Of a stretch of 64,000 nucleotides of DNA, positions 13,140 through 34,718 are shown piece after piece. Location: contig OX344749.2 of assembly GCA_947034885.2 (NCBI GenBank), forward strand, positions 23,017,501 through 23,081,500, given 5' to 3'. Numbering within the stretch: position 1 is the stretch's first letter; every line of letters starts with the position of its first letter. Under the pieces are notes generated by a model. The model saw nothing but the letters and a program-made list of their open reading frames with translations, ran no database searches and was not told the DNA's origin. Origin of the DNA: Thuidium tamariscinum. Lineage: Eukaryota; Streptophyta; Bryopsida; Hypnales; Thuidiaceae. A program made the translations under genes and the position numbers.

Positions 13140-13560
13140 TCTTGAGCTCACACTTTTAGGCTCACAAACTAGCGTCGTTGAGTATAGTAGAACAACTTTT
13201 TCCAAAAAACTTTGAGCTACAAAAAGGTTGGGAATCAAACAAAGTTTTATTTCTAGAATTTTCTTTTGAGGTTTTGAAACTTCAACTAAAAGTTATGGAC
13301 AAAAATGAGAATGGGTGTTTGAAAATGTCAAAAAAATGTCCCTTTCAACCCTCTTTGAAAGATTGCCCATAACTTGTAGTTGGAGTTTCAAATATTCAAA
13401 TGAATTTTTGAAAATAAAAATTATCTTGATTCTCCAACTGTTTTTTAGTTCAAATTTTTTTGAAAGAAGATATATATCCTACTATGCTAAAATGAGTTGT
13501 GAAATTCTACTTTGAGTACAAATCCTCCATTTTTGACAATGAGTAGTGAAGCTCTTGTCT
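13140..13560. repeat. Fold-back repeat family FB, copy 2
   Basis: Shares with the other copies the series AGTATAGTAGAA, AACTTTGAGCTA and AAAAGTTATGGAC, then the inverted partners CATAACTTGTAGTTGGAG and TATGCTAAAATGAG. Coding-like open frames here are by-products of the low-complexity sequence. Confidence 0.55.
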
Positions 13561-14701
13561 TCAAATTGTACCACATCCTGTGAGGGTTCATGACAAATAA
13601 TATTATTCATTTCAAAAAGCCCTCTCTACTATTTATTCTCAATGAAGTAATTCTATCAGTTTGCCATCAAAAAATTTCTTAATAGTAGATGGTCAAATGA
13701 TAGATTTAACTTTGACTCAATGGAATGTAATTGAATTTTTTGAGATTTTATAGTAAATCATATTTTCATTTACTTGTAGATTTGGCTATATAGTTCTAGA
13801 ATTAGCCAAAAAAATTCACATTCTTCCTTAATAATTCACGCCAAACTTTGCCATCCATGTATGGAATTGTACAAATAAATTGCCTTGAACTTAGTATTTG
13901 AATTGTAAGTTGTATTTTATTTGTGTGTTTTTTATACTAAATACTTTTGCAAACTCATGGAAAATTATCAAAATGCTAAAATAGAATTAGTTTTTTTGCC
14001 CAATTAAATAACTAAGTTGAGGCAACAACTAGTTGATAATGGTGAACTACCAAATGACATGTGAAAAGAATGGCAATAAACCAAGTCATTATGTAAGGTA
14101 GAAACACCCATTAGCATCCATGTTCCCATTCCTATACTATAGACTACAGCTAATTGTGTCTCTTGGTTGTAGTCAATGTGTCTTCCAAATACTTGATTGT
14201 GAATTGCTCACACATTTGAATGCCGCTTACTTAATTCTCATTTGCTGACTACTAATTTGGATACACCCATAGGATAGTTATGGTGGTCTAGTGAGCCATC
14301 AATTTGAAAAATCATAGAAATTACATACAATATCCAAATTTTTTATTTTATTTTTAATATTCATGATTTTCACTTGCTAATACTACAAAAATATTATTTT
14401 CAGGAAGAGGTGCCTCCAACTATGCTGAAATGCTGAATTGCTTAAATGGCTGGTTTTAGGTGCTTCCCCCTTAAATTCCCTGTTCACTGGGGTCTATCAA
14501 GCTTCACAGTTCACACCTCCTGGACTGACAGCACCAACTGCACAGTACATGTGAAATTCCTAGGCTGCTCATCGTCTGTCAAGGATTGCCTGCCACAATC
14601 AAATTAACTGCATAGAAGTTATGCAAGCTCTAAGGTACAGTCCCAGGACATGTGACTCGTACTGCCATACCCTCCTCAACTGCAGTACATTAGGCAGAAC
14701 G
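13561..14701. other. AT-rich intergenic DNA
   Basis: Nothing recognised apart from a modest rise in GC after about 14400. Confidence 0.5.
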
Positions 14702-14952
14702 TTAAATCCTACCATCGAAGGTAGGCCCAGTGGGGTAAAACTTGTTTTACTAAGGGTTGACAAGGGTTTAGGGTTTATTTTTGTGTTGGATTTTTTGTTC
14801 TTTTATGACCCTCCTCAGCTAATTTGGGGTTTTTGATTACGAATATGAATTCAGAATTCGAAAAAATAAAAAAATAAAAAAATAAAATAATTTTAGTGTT
14901 TTTTCTTGGGGTTAATCCAGCGTGTGGGCCCACCTTCGATGGTAGGATTTAA
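14702..14952. mobile_element. MITE with long terminal inverted repeats and TTAA ends
   Basis: A 28-bp terminal inverted repeat starting TTAAATCCTACCATCGAAGG closes at 14952 with its near-exact complement. If TTAA is counted as target duplication the element resembles the piggyBac style. TTAA could equally be part of the repeat, since it is its own complement. There is no coding capacity, and the interior has a TTTAGGGTTT stretch. Confidence 0.7.
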
Positions 14953-14980
14953 GGCTGCGCATACATTAACGTAGTAGTCT

Positions 14981-15066
14981 TTTTTATTTGACACAAATGA
15001 AATGGGATTTCATTGCAAAGTAAGAATACAAAGCCACCAGCCACAAGTGGCCTGGCGGGACAGTAC
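14981..15066 (-). mobile_element. Short SINE-like retroposon, minus strand
   Basis: Begins with a T-run (the A-tail of the minus strand) and is flanked by AGTAGTCT at 14973-14980 and 15067-15074. Read on the minus strand its last 80 bases align with the insertion at 17944-18044: both contain CCAGGCC, TTTGTATTCTT, TTGCA and a TTGTGTCAAA end before the tail. Confidence 0.65.
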
Positions 15067-16634
15067 AGTAGTCTCAATCCTGCAGTGGCTGTGTCAGTGG
15101 CGGAGTGTCAAGTGCGGACTATTTCCTGGGTAGTCAAACATTGAAATCCCACTTTCAGGGGTTCCCTACCAAATCCTGAATTCCTGACCTTCCCAACCTT
15201 CCCTTCCCTTAACTTACTGCACAGTGCACACTTGCCTGCTTTTGTGGTTGGTGTCTGGAATCTGTACCTGACTAAGCTTAGGTTAGAATGTCGTTGTGGA
15301 TTCCAATATCGGCTTAATTTCATTGCATCTCGTGAGGTCAGTTTTGGGACACAGGATTGGGAAGACGCACAGAGACAGACCTGAAGAGGACTGGGATGGG
15401 CCTTCAATTACGGTATGCCGTGTGCCAGAAATCGGAGCAGAGGAAAATCATGGTGGGGACAGATTACACACAAAAGTGAGGGTTTCCAAACGGTCTGTCC
15501 CAGGCAGGATGACCCTGCGTCCCATGACATGGTGAAGATACGGACCACAGTTGGGTTGATCCACATGAGATGGCTAATCTGGAAAGGATGTCATTGCGGT
15601 AGTCAGGCCCCCCAAAATGACCCAAGTAAGGTCGAACCACCTATACCGGATCACTTAAGCAATTCTGGAATAAACCATGAGGAGTATGAGGCTATGCAAA
15701 TTTTCCCCATGTAGAAAGATAGGAAATATAGGGATTGTGAATTTTTGGTAATTTTAGTCCCAAAACTGAAATTACTATGATTTTTGGAAGCCAAAAAGTG
15801 CATTGAATTTATAGCCAATGTTTAGAGTCTTCTAATTCGGATCATAGACAAGACTACTTTCTTACTTAGTACTTCCCACACACTTTAAGACACTTTGGGA
15901 CATGTGTCATGACCTTATTAGTTCCCACTTTGAAAATGGGGAAAAAGTACATTCCTAGCTTTGATTGCAAATCTCTTTCAACTTTGGTTGGAAATAGCCG
16001 TATCCTATAGGTTGAATACGGGTCCTTGATCGGGAATAGGTGGTTCTACCTTAAGGTGGAACCCCAAAACTTGCTACTTTTTGCTATTGGAGGTAGAAAC
16101 TAATATTAGATTGGTCAACTTTTCATTGATTTTCTTGTTGGCGAAGTAAAGGAGGTTCCAATGCATCAAAGAACACGACATCTGGATACTATATGCTAAA
16201 GTTAGGAAGGATCAAAAGTTGTTTTTTTGGAGGAGGTTTTTAAATTGTTTCTTTAACATATGTACATGTTGATTTTGGTGATATACACTAATGTGGATTG
16301 GAATAGTATTGCCAATTTGTTTAATTCCTTAAAGAATTAAAATTGTGAAGGAACAAGAAAATTTGTCTTGTGCCATTTGGTAAAGAAAGTAAAAAGAAAT
16401 GGTTATGATTCCTTAAAGGTTGAACATTACTTTAGCTCATTGCACTCTCTTTATCCTTGATACTAAACAAATTATGAAGGAAGGTAAAACCCAATGTCAT
16501 CCTCATCATTATTATTTATTTGACAAATAAAATGCATGAATTGAAATATGCATTGTTGAATAAACTTTGTCTTTATGTTGAACCAAATCTTATGATACAT
16601 GACTCTTTAATTTTGATCATTAATAAAGTAGGAG
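15067..16634. other. Intergenic DNA, moderately GC-rich to 15720 then AT-rich
   Basis: Open frames at 15108-15714 on both strands show no domain I recognise. They may be relics of an older element. The remainder shows nothing. Confidence 0.4.
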
Positions 16635-16936
16635 GTTTGAACTTTGACTAGGCATAAAAAGTGAATATGATTCAAATGGGTACATTTTTCTTTCTTCAAT
16701 GTACCAACTTTGCACATTTCAAGGGGTGGTCACTTTTGATGACCATTGATGACCACTTCTTTTCAAATTCAAAAATTTGTAACCAGTTTGAACTTTGACT
16801 AGGCATAAAAAGTGAATATGATTCAAATGGGTACATTTTTCTTTCTTCAATGTACCAACTTTGCACATTTCAAGGGGTGGTCACTTTTGATGACCATTGA
16901 TGACCACTTCTTTTCAAATTCAAAAATTTGTAACCA
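16635..16936. repeat. Identical 151-bp tandem duplication
   Basis: Copies 16635-16785 and 16786-16936 both start GTTTGAACTTTGACTAGG and end TTTGTAACCA. I found no mismatch between them, so the duplication is very recent or is an assembly artefact. Confidence 0.9.
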
Positions 16937-17217
16937 ATTCTATAAAGCTCCGAAAAATATGAAATGACTTGGATTAGATGCCAATGCCAATTTTCTTCCC
17001 ACAAAAATTTATTAAAAATTGTTTCAAGGAACTTAGCTTCCAGTCAATAATGGTGATCAACTCCTTAAATGATTGCTTTATAAACTTCCTACTTTACACC
17101 TCTAAAAAGGTGGGAGCATCTAAAGTCTAGGGACATAATTGGGTGAGTCTAAGGTTCAAGTATAGGAAGAAGTGTGAGAATAGGTGTTTCTACCTTATAC
17201 ATGTTTGAGAAGGTCCA

Positions 17218-17912
17218 AAATGACCACATGCTATACCTATATGATAAAGTTTAAATGCTAAAGTGACACCCAACTAAAAGATATTAATTGTTGAATTATC
17301 AATTGAATGGTGTATGTTTGGCATTTGCCAACATTTTAGTACGTAATTCATATAAGCTGGATACACTCAAAAGCACAATTGACCTTAAAGCACTATCTAG
17401 AGTCTATGTGCACTTTGAAAATCAGTTATGAACCAATTTAGATGGAATGCTTTCAGAAATAAACTTTGACCGCTGATAACTTTGGCATATTGTATCAAAA
17501 TGTTGTGTTCTTTGGTGTATTAGACTGTGCTTTCACTTGCCAACAAGACTATATGAAAATCTGAATAGTCTAACAATCTGAAAATGACCACATGCTCTAT
17601 ATGATAAAGTTTAAATGCTAAAATGACACCCAACTAGAAGATATTAATTGTTGAATTATCAATTGAATGGTGTATTTATTGCATTTGCCAACATTTTAGT
17701 ATATAATTCATATAAGGTGGATACACTCAAAAGCACAATTGACCTTAAAGCACTATCTATGTTGTATTCTTTGGTGATAACTTTGGCATATTGTATCAAA
17801 ATGTTGTGTTCTTTGGTGTATTAGACTGTGCTTTCACTTGCCAACAAGACTATATGAAAATCTGAATAGTCTAATAATAGTAAATAAAATGTGTGGCGCT
17901 TTTGGTGTACCT
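17218..17912. repeat. Tandem segmental duplication ending in a terminal-repeat-like sequence
   Basis: Copy 1 (17218-17580) and copy 2 (17581-17880) both start AAAATGACCACATGCT and share the TTTGGCATATTGTATCAAA block. Copy 2 lacks about 65 bp of the centre. At 17891-17911 GTGTGGCGCTTTTGGTGTACC is the inverted partner of GGATACACTCAAAAGCAC, which occurs in each copy. The same terminal repeat bounds 36654-37335, so this is a rearranged member of that family. Confidence 0.7.
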
Positions 17913-17943
17913 CCCTTACTAGGAGTCAAATACAATACCATAC

Positions 17944-18044
17944 TTTATTTGTCCGTGTCGTCTTGCCGCTTGCCCCCCAGGCCGTCGTCCTGTTTGTATT
18001 CTTTCTTGCAGTAAAGTTTTTCTTTGCTTGTGTCAAAAAAAAAA
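17944..18044 (+). mobile_element. SINE-like retroposon with A-tail and 14-bp target duplication
   Basis: A 101-bp insert ending in 11 A residues is flanked by exact copies of ATACAATACCATAC at 17930-17943 and 18045-18058. This is the signature of target-primed reverse transcription. Its 3' portion matches the minus-strand insertion at 14981-15066, so it is a family rather than a single processed transcript. Confidence 0.85.
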
Positions 18045-18424
18045 ATACAATACCATACATAGGGTTCCCCGTACTTTTAGGTGTTAAGCTTTCCGTTGAA
18101 GTTCCTGTGAAATCCAATTGAAAAGGCTGATTGACAGAGTTTTGCCGGCTGACTCCCTATGCTCTTAACTTCCTGACTTCCTGCCCTGCACTCCCCCGTA
18201 GATCATCACTTCTCCTCAGTCCCCCTCCGTCGACATGCGTGCCGCTGTTCAGATGACTCTTCCGAGCTCATGATGTCGAGCTTCTACCACTTGTAGCACA
18301 CTTAACTTAACTGTTTTATCTTCTCAAACCATTCAATGTGCGCAATATCTACGAGGACATGGCGCTTGGAGATGCGAGAAGCTTTGTTTCTCGCTTGATT
18401 AGGGGAAGCATGCGTACCTGATTT

Positions 18425-19400
18425 GTGAACTTTGAGCAGCCACAGCTCGGGAATATACTGGAGAAGGAAATTTCTATTAGGTTTTCTGGATTACTACTGT
18501 CGGTGGTTGCAATTCAAGACGAACTTGGCATTATGATCAATAATCAGGTTGGCGAGGTGAGAAATCTCCGGGGAGAAATTAAAGAGATAAGAGTAGCCAG
18601 GCTGGTAACGGGGATTATGCAATCAGATATAAGGTTGGGAAGGATTTTCGATTTTGTAGCTCTCTTGAAGTCTGCAAGAATCTGTTGCGTGATTGCCTCA
18701 TGTAAAGAAAGATCGGAAACCTCCTTAACTCCGTCGCAATGTTGGTTTCCACTCCACTATTTCGCAATTCTAGGTGTACATGGCGCTCGCTTTCTGTCTT
18801 TCTCATGAGTGCCGATCAGCCGTTTATCTTCCACATTCCAAGTCTGCAGGTCTAATTAGGGAACTTTGCCGCGACTCCGAAGTTGTTTGAGCGGGAAATT
18901 TCTTTCAGCCTCTCCTGAGCAGTAGTTACTTGCTGGTCTAATTTATCAATTTCGATCATTATGCGTTTCTCATGAGGTGAAGAATCTACCGGAAGAACCA
19001 GAGGAATAGGATTATATCCCGGTGCCGAAGAGAAAGCATTTAGACTTATACTGTTTGAGTTTGTGAAGGTTAATATTTGATGTTCTAGCTTTCTTTAAGT
19101 CTGCAAGGATCTGTTGCGTGTTCGCTCCATGGCAAACAATTTCAGAGATCTCCATAGCTGCATTAGTAACTTCGCCCTCTTAGCGCAGATGTCCGAACAT
19201 ACATTCAGTTAGTTAGCTGATACACGGTCCTCAATTAACCCCTGCCGCCGGGCGATATTCAAGAGATATGTCTTAATTTCTTGAAGTGCGGACGAATCTG
19301 CTGAGGCTCACTCCGAGTATTTAAACCAAATCTCAGAGACCTCCATGACTGCATTAGCAAAGTTGCATTTTTCACGGACGTCCATCGGTATATGTTTTGC
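18425..19400 (-). pseudogene. Tandem relics of an unknown minus-strand coding sequence
   Basis: Three diverged copies of one block can be read on the minus strand. Near 18640-18730 it gives EVSDLSLHEAITQQILADF. Near 19080-19180 it gives EISEIVCHGANTQQILADL. Near 19310-19385 a shorter block gives KVANAVMEVSEIWFKYSE. Spacing is roughly 300-450 bp and each is surrounded by stops. The similarity persists at protein level more clearly than at DNA level, which suggests a once-coding repeat. I do not recognise the family. The plus-strand frame at 18425-18808 is probably a shadow of it. Confidence 0.35.
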
Positions 19401-19654
19401 AGGCGCGGTCAACCAAGAGAATGTTTGAAATGTTCGTAGCTATGTAGCTCTGTACCGCGTCTGTTTATAATAGTACAAATAAATAGAAGGTCGCAGAATA
19501 GGCAGCAATTGACGTGGTCCTCTAGCAGAAGAAATAAAAAGATTTCAGTTCTCTGTGCAGGAGGGAAATTTGAATGTTGTTTGGTAAGATTCTTCGCCTC
19601 TGACCTCAGCTCGAAAGGAGATAGAATTGCAATGAATCCTTCAGGCGGCTAAAA

Positions 19655-22600
19655 ATGGCGGGCATACGGTATTGCGCTCGTTGTGTGTCGGTGTGGCTCA
19701 TGCTCTGGTGCGCCAGGAGTTTTGTGCAGGCTGATCGATCACCTGCAGGTGGGCAAATGATAGCAGTACTTTTGTTCGTGTTTCCTTCAGTGCTGTGGAT
19801 TATCCTGGTGCCGTAGGACTTGTCAATGCGTCATTGTCTTGCTATTATGTCAGGAAATGGCTGAAGCTGCATGTCTATCACACGTCGGTTTCTTCTATTG
19901 CCTTCGACGATAAACCTTCATCTTGGCTTCTCTACGCCCTTGTGCAGATTGCCCGTTGGACTTCGGCGCACTGGATTTTACCGCCACTGTCGCAGCGTGT
20001 GCAAATGTCAGCTACGTCAGCTGCTGTGATCACTCAAAAGCCCTTGTTGCAGTTGCTATGTCCCAATACACTCGAAACACCAGCAATTTACATCTTCCTC
20101 CGGACCTCCTTCAACCTTGCATGTCTTTCATAGGTGCCGTTTTTGAGGAGAGCGATATTCACTTGCCCGTGGCGACTTGGTGTGCACTGAATTCCAGCGT
20201 TCTTGTCGATTCACCTTGTCAAGGAATTACTGATGTCAAATCGATATATGGATCACCATATTTTACACCGGTAGAATCCTCTTGCGGTCCGATCGAGAGC
20301 TTAGTCAACTCTGTGTCATGTCAAAATTGCTTGACTTCACAAGCGAGGTTTCACGGCAATTTGACAAATAATCGCAGAATTTCAGAAACATGGAACTCCT
20401 GTGCCCACACTATATTTCTATCAGTTGCAAGTCTTGGGGACTCGGATTTCGCTATGGAGCATGCGAACTGCTTCTTCCAGCTTCCAGCACCCAATGCATC
20501 TTTTCTGCCACAGTCTCGTAAGTAAGCTGCTGACTCGCAATCTACTCCTATCGATTTAATTTTCATGCCCCTTAGTATCAGTTACACTAAAAATGCATGA
20601 CTTGATCTCAACGATCTATATCAGTGTACGGTGCAACGTTGCGCGTTTTCAATTACCATGCTTTTTGTGGCTTATATGTCAACAGGATGTCCGGTGACAC
20701 TCGAGCCAGGCCAAATTACCTCCACTGCCAAGTCTTGTGACGGTTCCAATGGGAATCGGTTGCAATGCTGTGCTTCAGCACTGCTGGAGCTCCGAATAAG
20801 CCTCACAGAATCATCTCCGATGTCCGAAACTTTCTCTATTTCTAAGAAACAAGGTGCCGCCTGCATCGAAGACCTTGACTCAGCTCTGCTCACTCAGGCC
20901 GTTGCTCAGGATTTGCATACAGATTTCCAGACCTGCAATATTTCTCCTGAGGATATTTTCCATAACTCCACTCATGGTTGCCATGGAATCTCTACTATGG
21001 AAGAAATCCGCAGCATACTGCTTGACAAGGACGTAGAATATCATCTCCTCCTTCATGAGCATTGCAGTGCGCCATCGGCATCGTGTGAGCAGTGTCGTAG
21101 AGCAGTATTGGAAGCTGCTTTAGTGGTGGCTTCTACCGGGCGTTCAGAAATAAATTCCACTATGCTCCAAAGTTGCAGCGACTTGGTGTTTCTTGCTCTA
21201 GCGAGAAATTCCACTAGAGCAAAAGCCGTTGAAATCGGCTCGTGCCTGTATTATGTTCCAGGTGCGTTTATCTCCCTGAAGCTCGAGACATTCAACGATG
21301 GAATCATCGAAGATGTCAGGACTTCAAATATTCGTACGACATTTTTGGTTCAAATTCATTTCTAGCATGGTGAATGCGCGGAAGTGAAGTCTTTCCTCAC
21401 CTCAGTCAGAACATTGACTTCAGACGAGAATGGTGCTATGATCCACAAACTAACGCTGTGAAGATTCTGTGCCAGATATTGTTGATCCTACTCCACCTCC
21501 GGAACCTCCGGTGCCAAGTAGTCCGATCGTGGTGCCACCCTTCACCCGGTTGATCGCTTTGCTGGGGATATGTTTGGTGGTTATGATACCCCTTCTGGTG
21601 ATTCTGCTGATAATTCTCGTTGCAATTCTTCAATGCAAAAAGAAAACCCTCTGCCCCTCAGAAGAAATGCCGTTAACAGGCAAGGCGAGATTGAAGAGTC
21701 GCAATTTCCGAAAAGGTGAGATCCAGTGTGTTAACCGCAGAGTAGCCATAGGAAGGTAAAGCATTTGGAACATATACATTGCTTCATCAAGTTAGAATAA
21801 ACATGGCGTCCTGCTGGTTGAGAAGTGTATGCCCGTCAATAATTAATTTCCTCATTGTGTGAACTTAATTCTCCAGATGGTCCGACACTCTTCACGCACA
21901 TCAGGTTCTCTGAGATCCAGCGAGCCACAGACAATTTTAGCACAATCATAGGACGGGGTGGATTTGGAACAGTGTACAAGGCACGATTTCAGGATGGCCT
22001 CGTAGCTGCTGTTAAGCGTATGAACAAGGGCACATCGCAAGGGGAGCAGGAATTTTGCAAGGAAATGGAACTCCTCGGGCGTCTGCACCACAGACACCTT
22101 GTCACTCTGCGCGGTTACTGTGCTGAACGCCATGAAAGGTCCCCCATTCACCCCTTTGTCGTTTTACTCCGATTAGCGCTAGTGGAAGAAGCCTGTTTCT
22201 CTACTCAAGTCTGATTACGATCATTATGCATGTTTTCTAAGATAAACAGACTTGCGTATGGAAACCGACTTTATCCTAGGCAAACTATTGCAGATTCGAA
22301 GGCAGACGTAGAATATACTGGTCCTGCACGTAGTAATTTGATATTATAGTCATCAGAGAACTGTTCTCTCGAACTCAACCTATCTCTTATGGAAAAGTCT
22401 TAACAAGTCTGACTGTCTGATGCCCGTCACTGGACCACTTTATTTGATGCTCACTTTCTCTTCCATGAAGACCCTCACTGACGAATATCTGACTGCCATC
22501 CTTCACATTTGGTGCAGGCTTTTGGTTTATGAGTACTGTGAGAATGGAAGTCTGAAAGAACATTTGCATCACGATGGTAGTCACCTGTAACTTTTGCCAG

Positions 22601-24438
22601 AATTGGATCTGCTATTATGAGTATCTTTAGATGATTTTGTAATCTTGAATTCAGTCTCTAAATGACACAATCATAACTCATCATCATCGCATTTCCAAAA
22701 ATCAAGAGCCGACTTATCTGCTTTGCATCTCACGAGCGGCATGTATGTTCCTTCAGGCCGGGAAAAACAAGGTCTTACATGGCAAAGGAGGAAACAAATT
22801 GCCTTGGATATTGCAACTGGTTTGGTAAGCATCTTCGGAAATTGGACTTTAAATATGTCCTAATTCAGTTTCTAAAGGAGTGACTTTTTTATTCTGTCAC
22901 GTCAATACTCTGATTGCCAACATCATCCTTGTCAATTTTTTCTTCAGAGTTTGCCGAAGCTCGGTCAGGCTTCGTCTGAGTACTCTGCGTAGATAGATTC
23001 TTACTCATCCGAATTAATTATCTCTACTTGACCGCAGAGAAGTCGCTTAAGCCTACCTCGAAATTTTAATGGGCTTCCTGGACTATTGCAGGAATATCTT
23101 CATTCGTATTGTGAGCCGCCCTTGTGCCACCGTGACATAAAGTCTAGCAACATCTTGCTGGACGAAAACTTCACTGCGAAGGTACTATCTCTGCCTTCCT
23201 GAAATAGTAAATTGAGTATATTTGGATCAGCAATAATGTCCATGTAGTGTACAATCAATGGTTGCTTATTTGGTTGTCTCAGGCGTCACCGCGTCAGTTG
23301 AAATGTCCCCGAATTCATTTGTGTCGAGAAAAAAGAAATGTCCCTTAAGGGCAATTGTTGGTACATTGATTGCAGATAGCTGACTTTGGGTTAGCTCATG
23401 CGGGAAAGAGTGGAAATGCAAAGTTTGAGTCAATAACCACCGAGGTCCATGGAACGCCAGGTGTGTTGCGGCCATTGAACTTAATATTTTTATGAAGGGA
23501 GCCAACTACTGCTTATTTCCTTGCACTGTCTGAGTGGGGCTCGCCGATGTTTCTTTCTCAGAAATTGTGTTGCTGGTGTGCTGACGTTGAAGAACATTCG
23601 TTTAGCAGGATGATATTTTCCAACGCAGTAAGTACTGCTCTAATTCGTCGTAAATGGGCCTTACTGCTGTATCTCTGTCCAGGTTACATGGACCCCGAGT
23701 ATGAGCGTACCCATGAACTGACGGAGAAGAGTGATGTATACAGCTTTGGTGTGCTCTTGTTGGAGCTCATCACTGCCCGGCGTGCCATCAGTGGTGGCAT
23801 ACGCCTTGTGGACTGGGCTCAGAAATACATGGACAATGAATCAAAGATCCCCTTGATTGTCGACTCTGACTTGGAAAACATATACAGCTTGCATGAACTG
23901 AAGTCGCTCATCACCATTATCAAGCGCTGTACACAGGTACACTTCATCTTGTTAAGCTCATTACTATCTCAATCGTACTGCATTGATAGCTCGGAAGAAA
24001 TCATTTGATACTGTAGAGAAGTACCACATAAAGTTGAATGTGGTATAATCAATTTCTGTAATTCTTGCCCAAATCTCTGAACCTTGGACTCTTCAGTTTT
24101 TATATTAGGCAGCTTCCTCCAGTGCATTAGAATACTGTTCCTCATCATCGATTGAGGTATTTCTTTCACCCGCACATTGACCACGGACGGCAGCTAACAC
24201 AAATCATGGGTGTGCACAGAGTGATGGACAGCTGCGACCAACGATGCGACAGATTGTAAGGTATTTGTACGATTTAAGCCCAATGATGGATTCTTCATCA
24301 CGAAGCACGCAGGGGCGCATCCAACCAGGAAATTTTACATCACCACCTGCAGTTTGGGATAACTTAAGCAGTCCAGAAGTTGATCCTGATTTTCTGAAGC
24401 ATGGATTGTCAAGCATCGAGTCATGCATCTCATTTTAG
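19655..24438 (+). CDS. SPARK-domain receptor-like protein kinase (838 aa, 11 exons)
   Basis: Membrane receptor kinase resembling the plant At1g49730/At3g19300 group. Exons by GT-AG and phase: 19655-19748, 19948-20517, 20686-21261, 21476-21715, 21877-22138, 22518-22576, 22757-22824, 23092-23181, 23376-23460, 23683-23936, 24220-24438. An N-terminal signal peptide (about 1-26) is followed by two Cys-rich SPARK-like units (about 32-221 and 222-413), a Pro-rich linker, a transmembrane helix at about 439-465 and a kinase domain. Kinase motifs visible: [11 protein letters not shown] with invariant Lys540, HRDIKSSN (RD type, Asp638), DFG at 656-658, and [10 protein letters not shown]. The catalytic set is complete, so an active Ser/Thr kinase is expected. 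All exon joins keep frame with no stop. The ligand is unknown. The ATG was chosen because it begins the signal peptide in the only frame that joins exon 2. The neighbouring ABC transporter is convergent. Confidence 0.9.
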
Positions 24439-25298
24439 AACCGTGTAACCGGACCAGCATTTCTTGGAAAAGCGGCTATGATCGAGTTTTGACACTCCAA
24501 AAGCTAAAGTTCTGACACACAAGGTTACTCTGAGATACTGTAGTTCATGAATCAGGTTCCTAGAGGAACTCCCTCGAAATGAAAAAATGCAAGTGATATC
24601 TTCAAAACACACCTTGACGAGAATGCCGAAATTGTATCTGTCGCTAATAGTGCTTTTTGTGTCAGTGTTCAAGGTTTCATGATGCAGCAAGCAGAAAGAC
24701 CCTTATCAAACAAATCATAATATCTCAGCTGGACATGAAGTGGGTAACCCAAAGTGGAAGCAGGTGATTATAATGAAACGGTCTCAACAATATTACGATG
24801 GAATATCGTTCCAAAGCATGTCCCTACAAACTTCTCCAAGTTTGAACAAACATTATTAGAATGTTTTCCAATGCCACAATATCAACAACATCGCAAGTAA
24901 TGTGGTTCAAAGTACCATTCTAAGCTGTTCTCACCGGAATAGGTACGATGACCTCGACCTGAAGGTATCCAAACATGTTAACTCTCAGAATAACAGCAAG
25001 GGCATGGAATCTTTTGTTATCAATTGACATGCTCCGTGCCTTTCATGAATGAATGAAGTGGGTCTTTGACATGGTCCTCTGTACTTTTTGCTTCAAAGAT
25101 TCCATCTATCTTTGGTTTAAAAGTTCTCACTCAAGTGACAACTTAGTTCAACTTCTACTTCGAAATTAAATTCACCATTCAAAATAATTGCCCCCGTCTA
25201 TTTAGAACACTGTGACCTTGTCCAAGACAGGGTCCAAAAAATGGGTGTCAGTCTCTCCTAAGTTAGAAATTGTAAAAATAAGAAATTGACAATTTTTT
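24439..25298. other. Intergenic space between convergent genes
   Basis: Holds the 3' ends of the kinase (+) and the transporter (-). No other gene seen. Confidence 0.6.
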
Positions 25299-34718
<9,420 letters not shown>

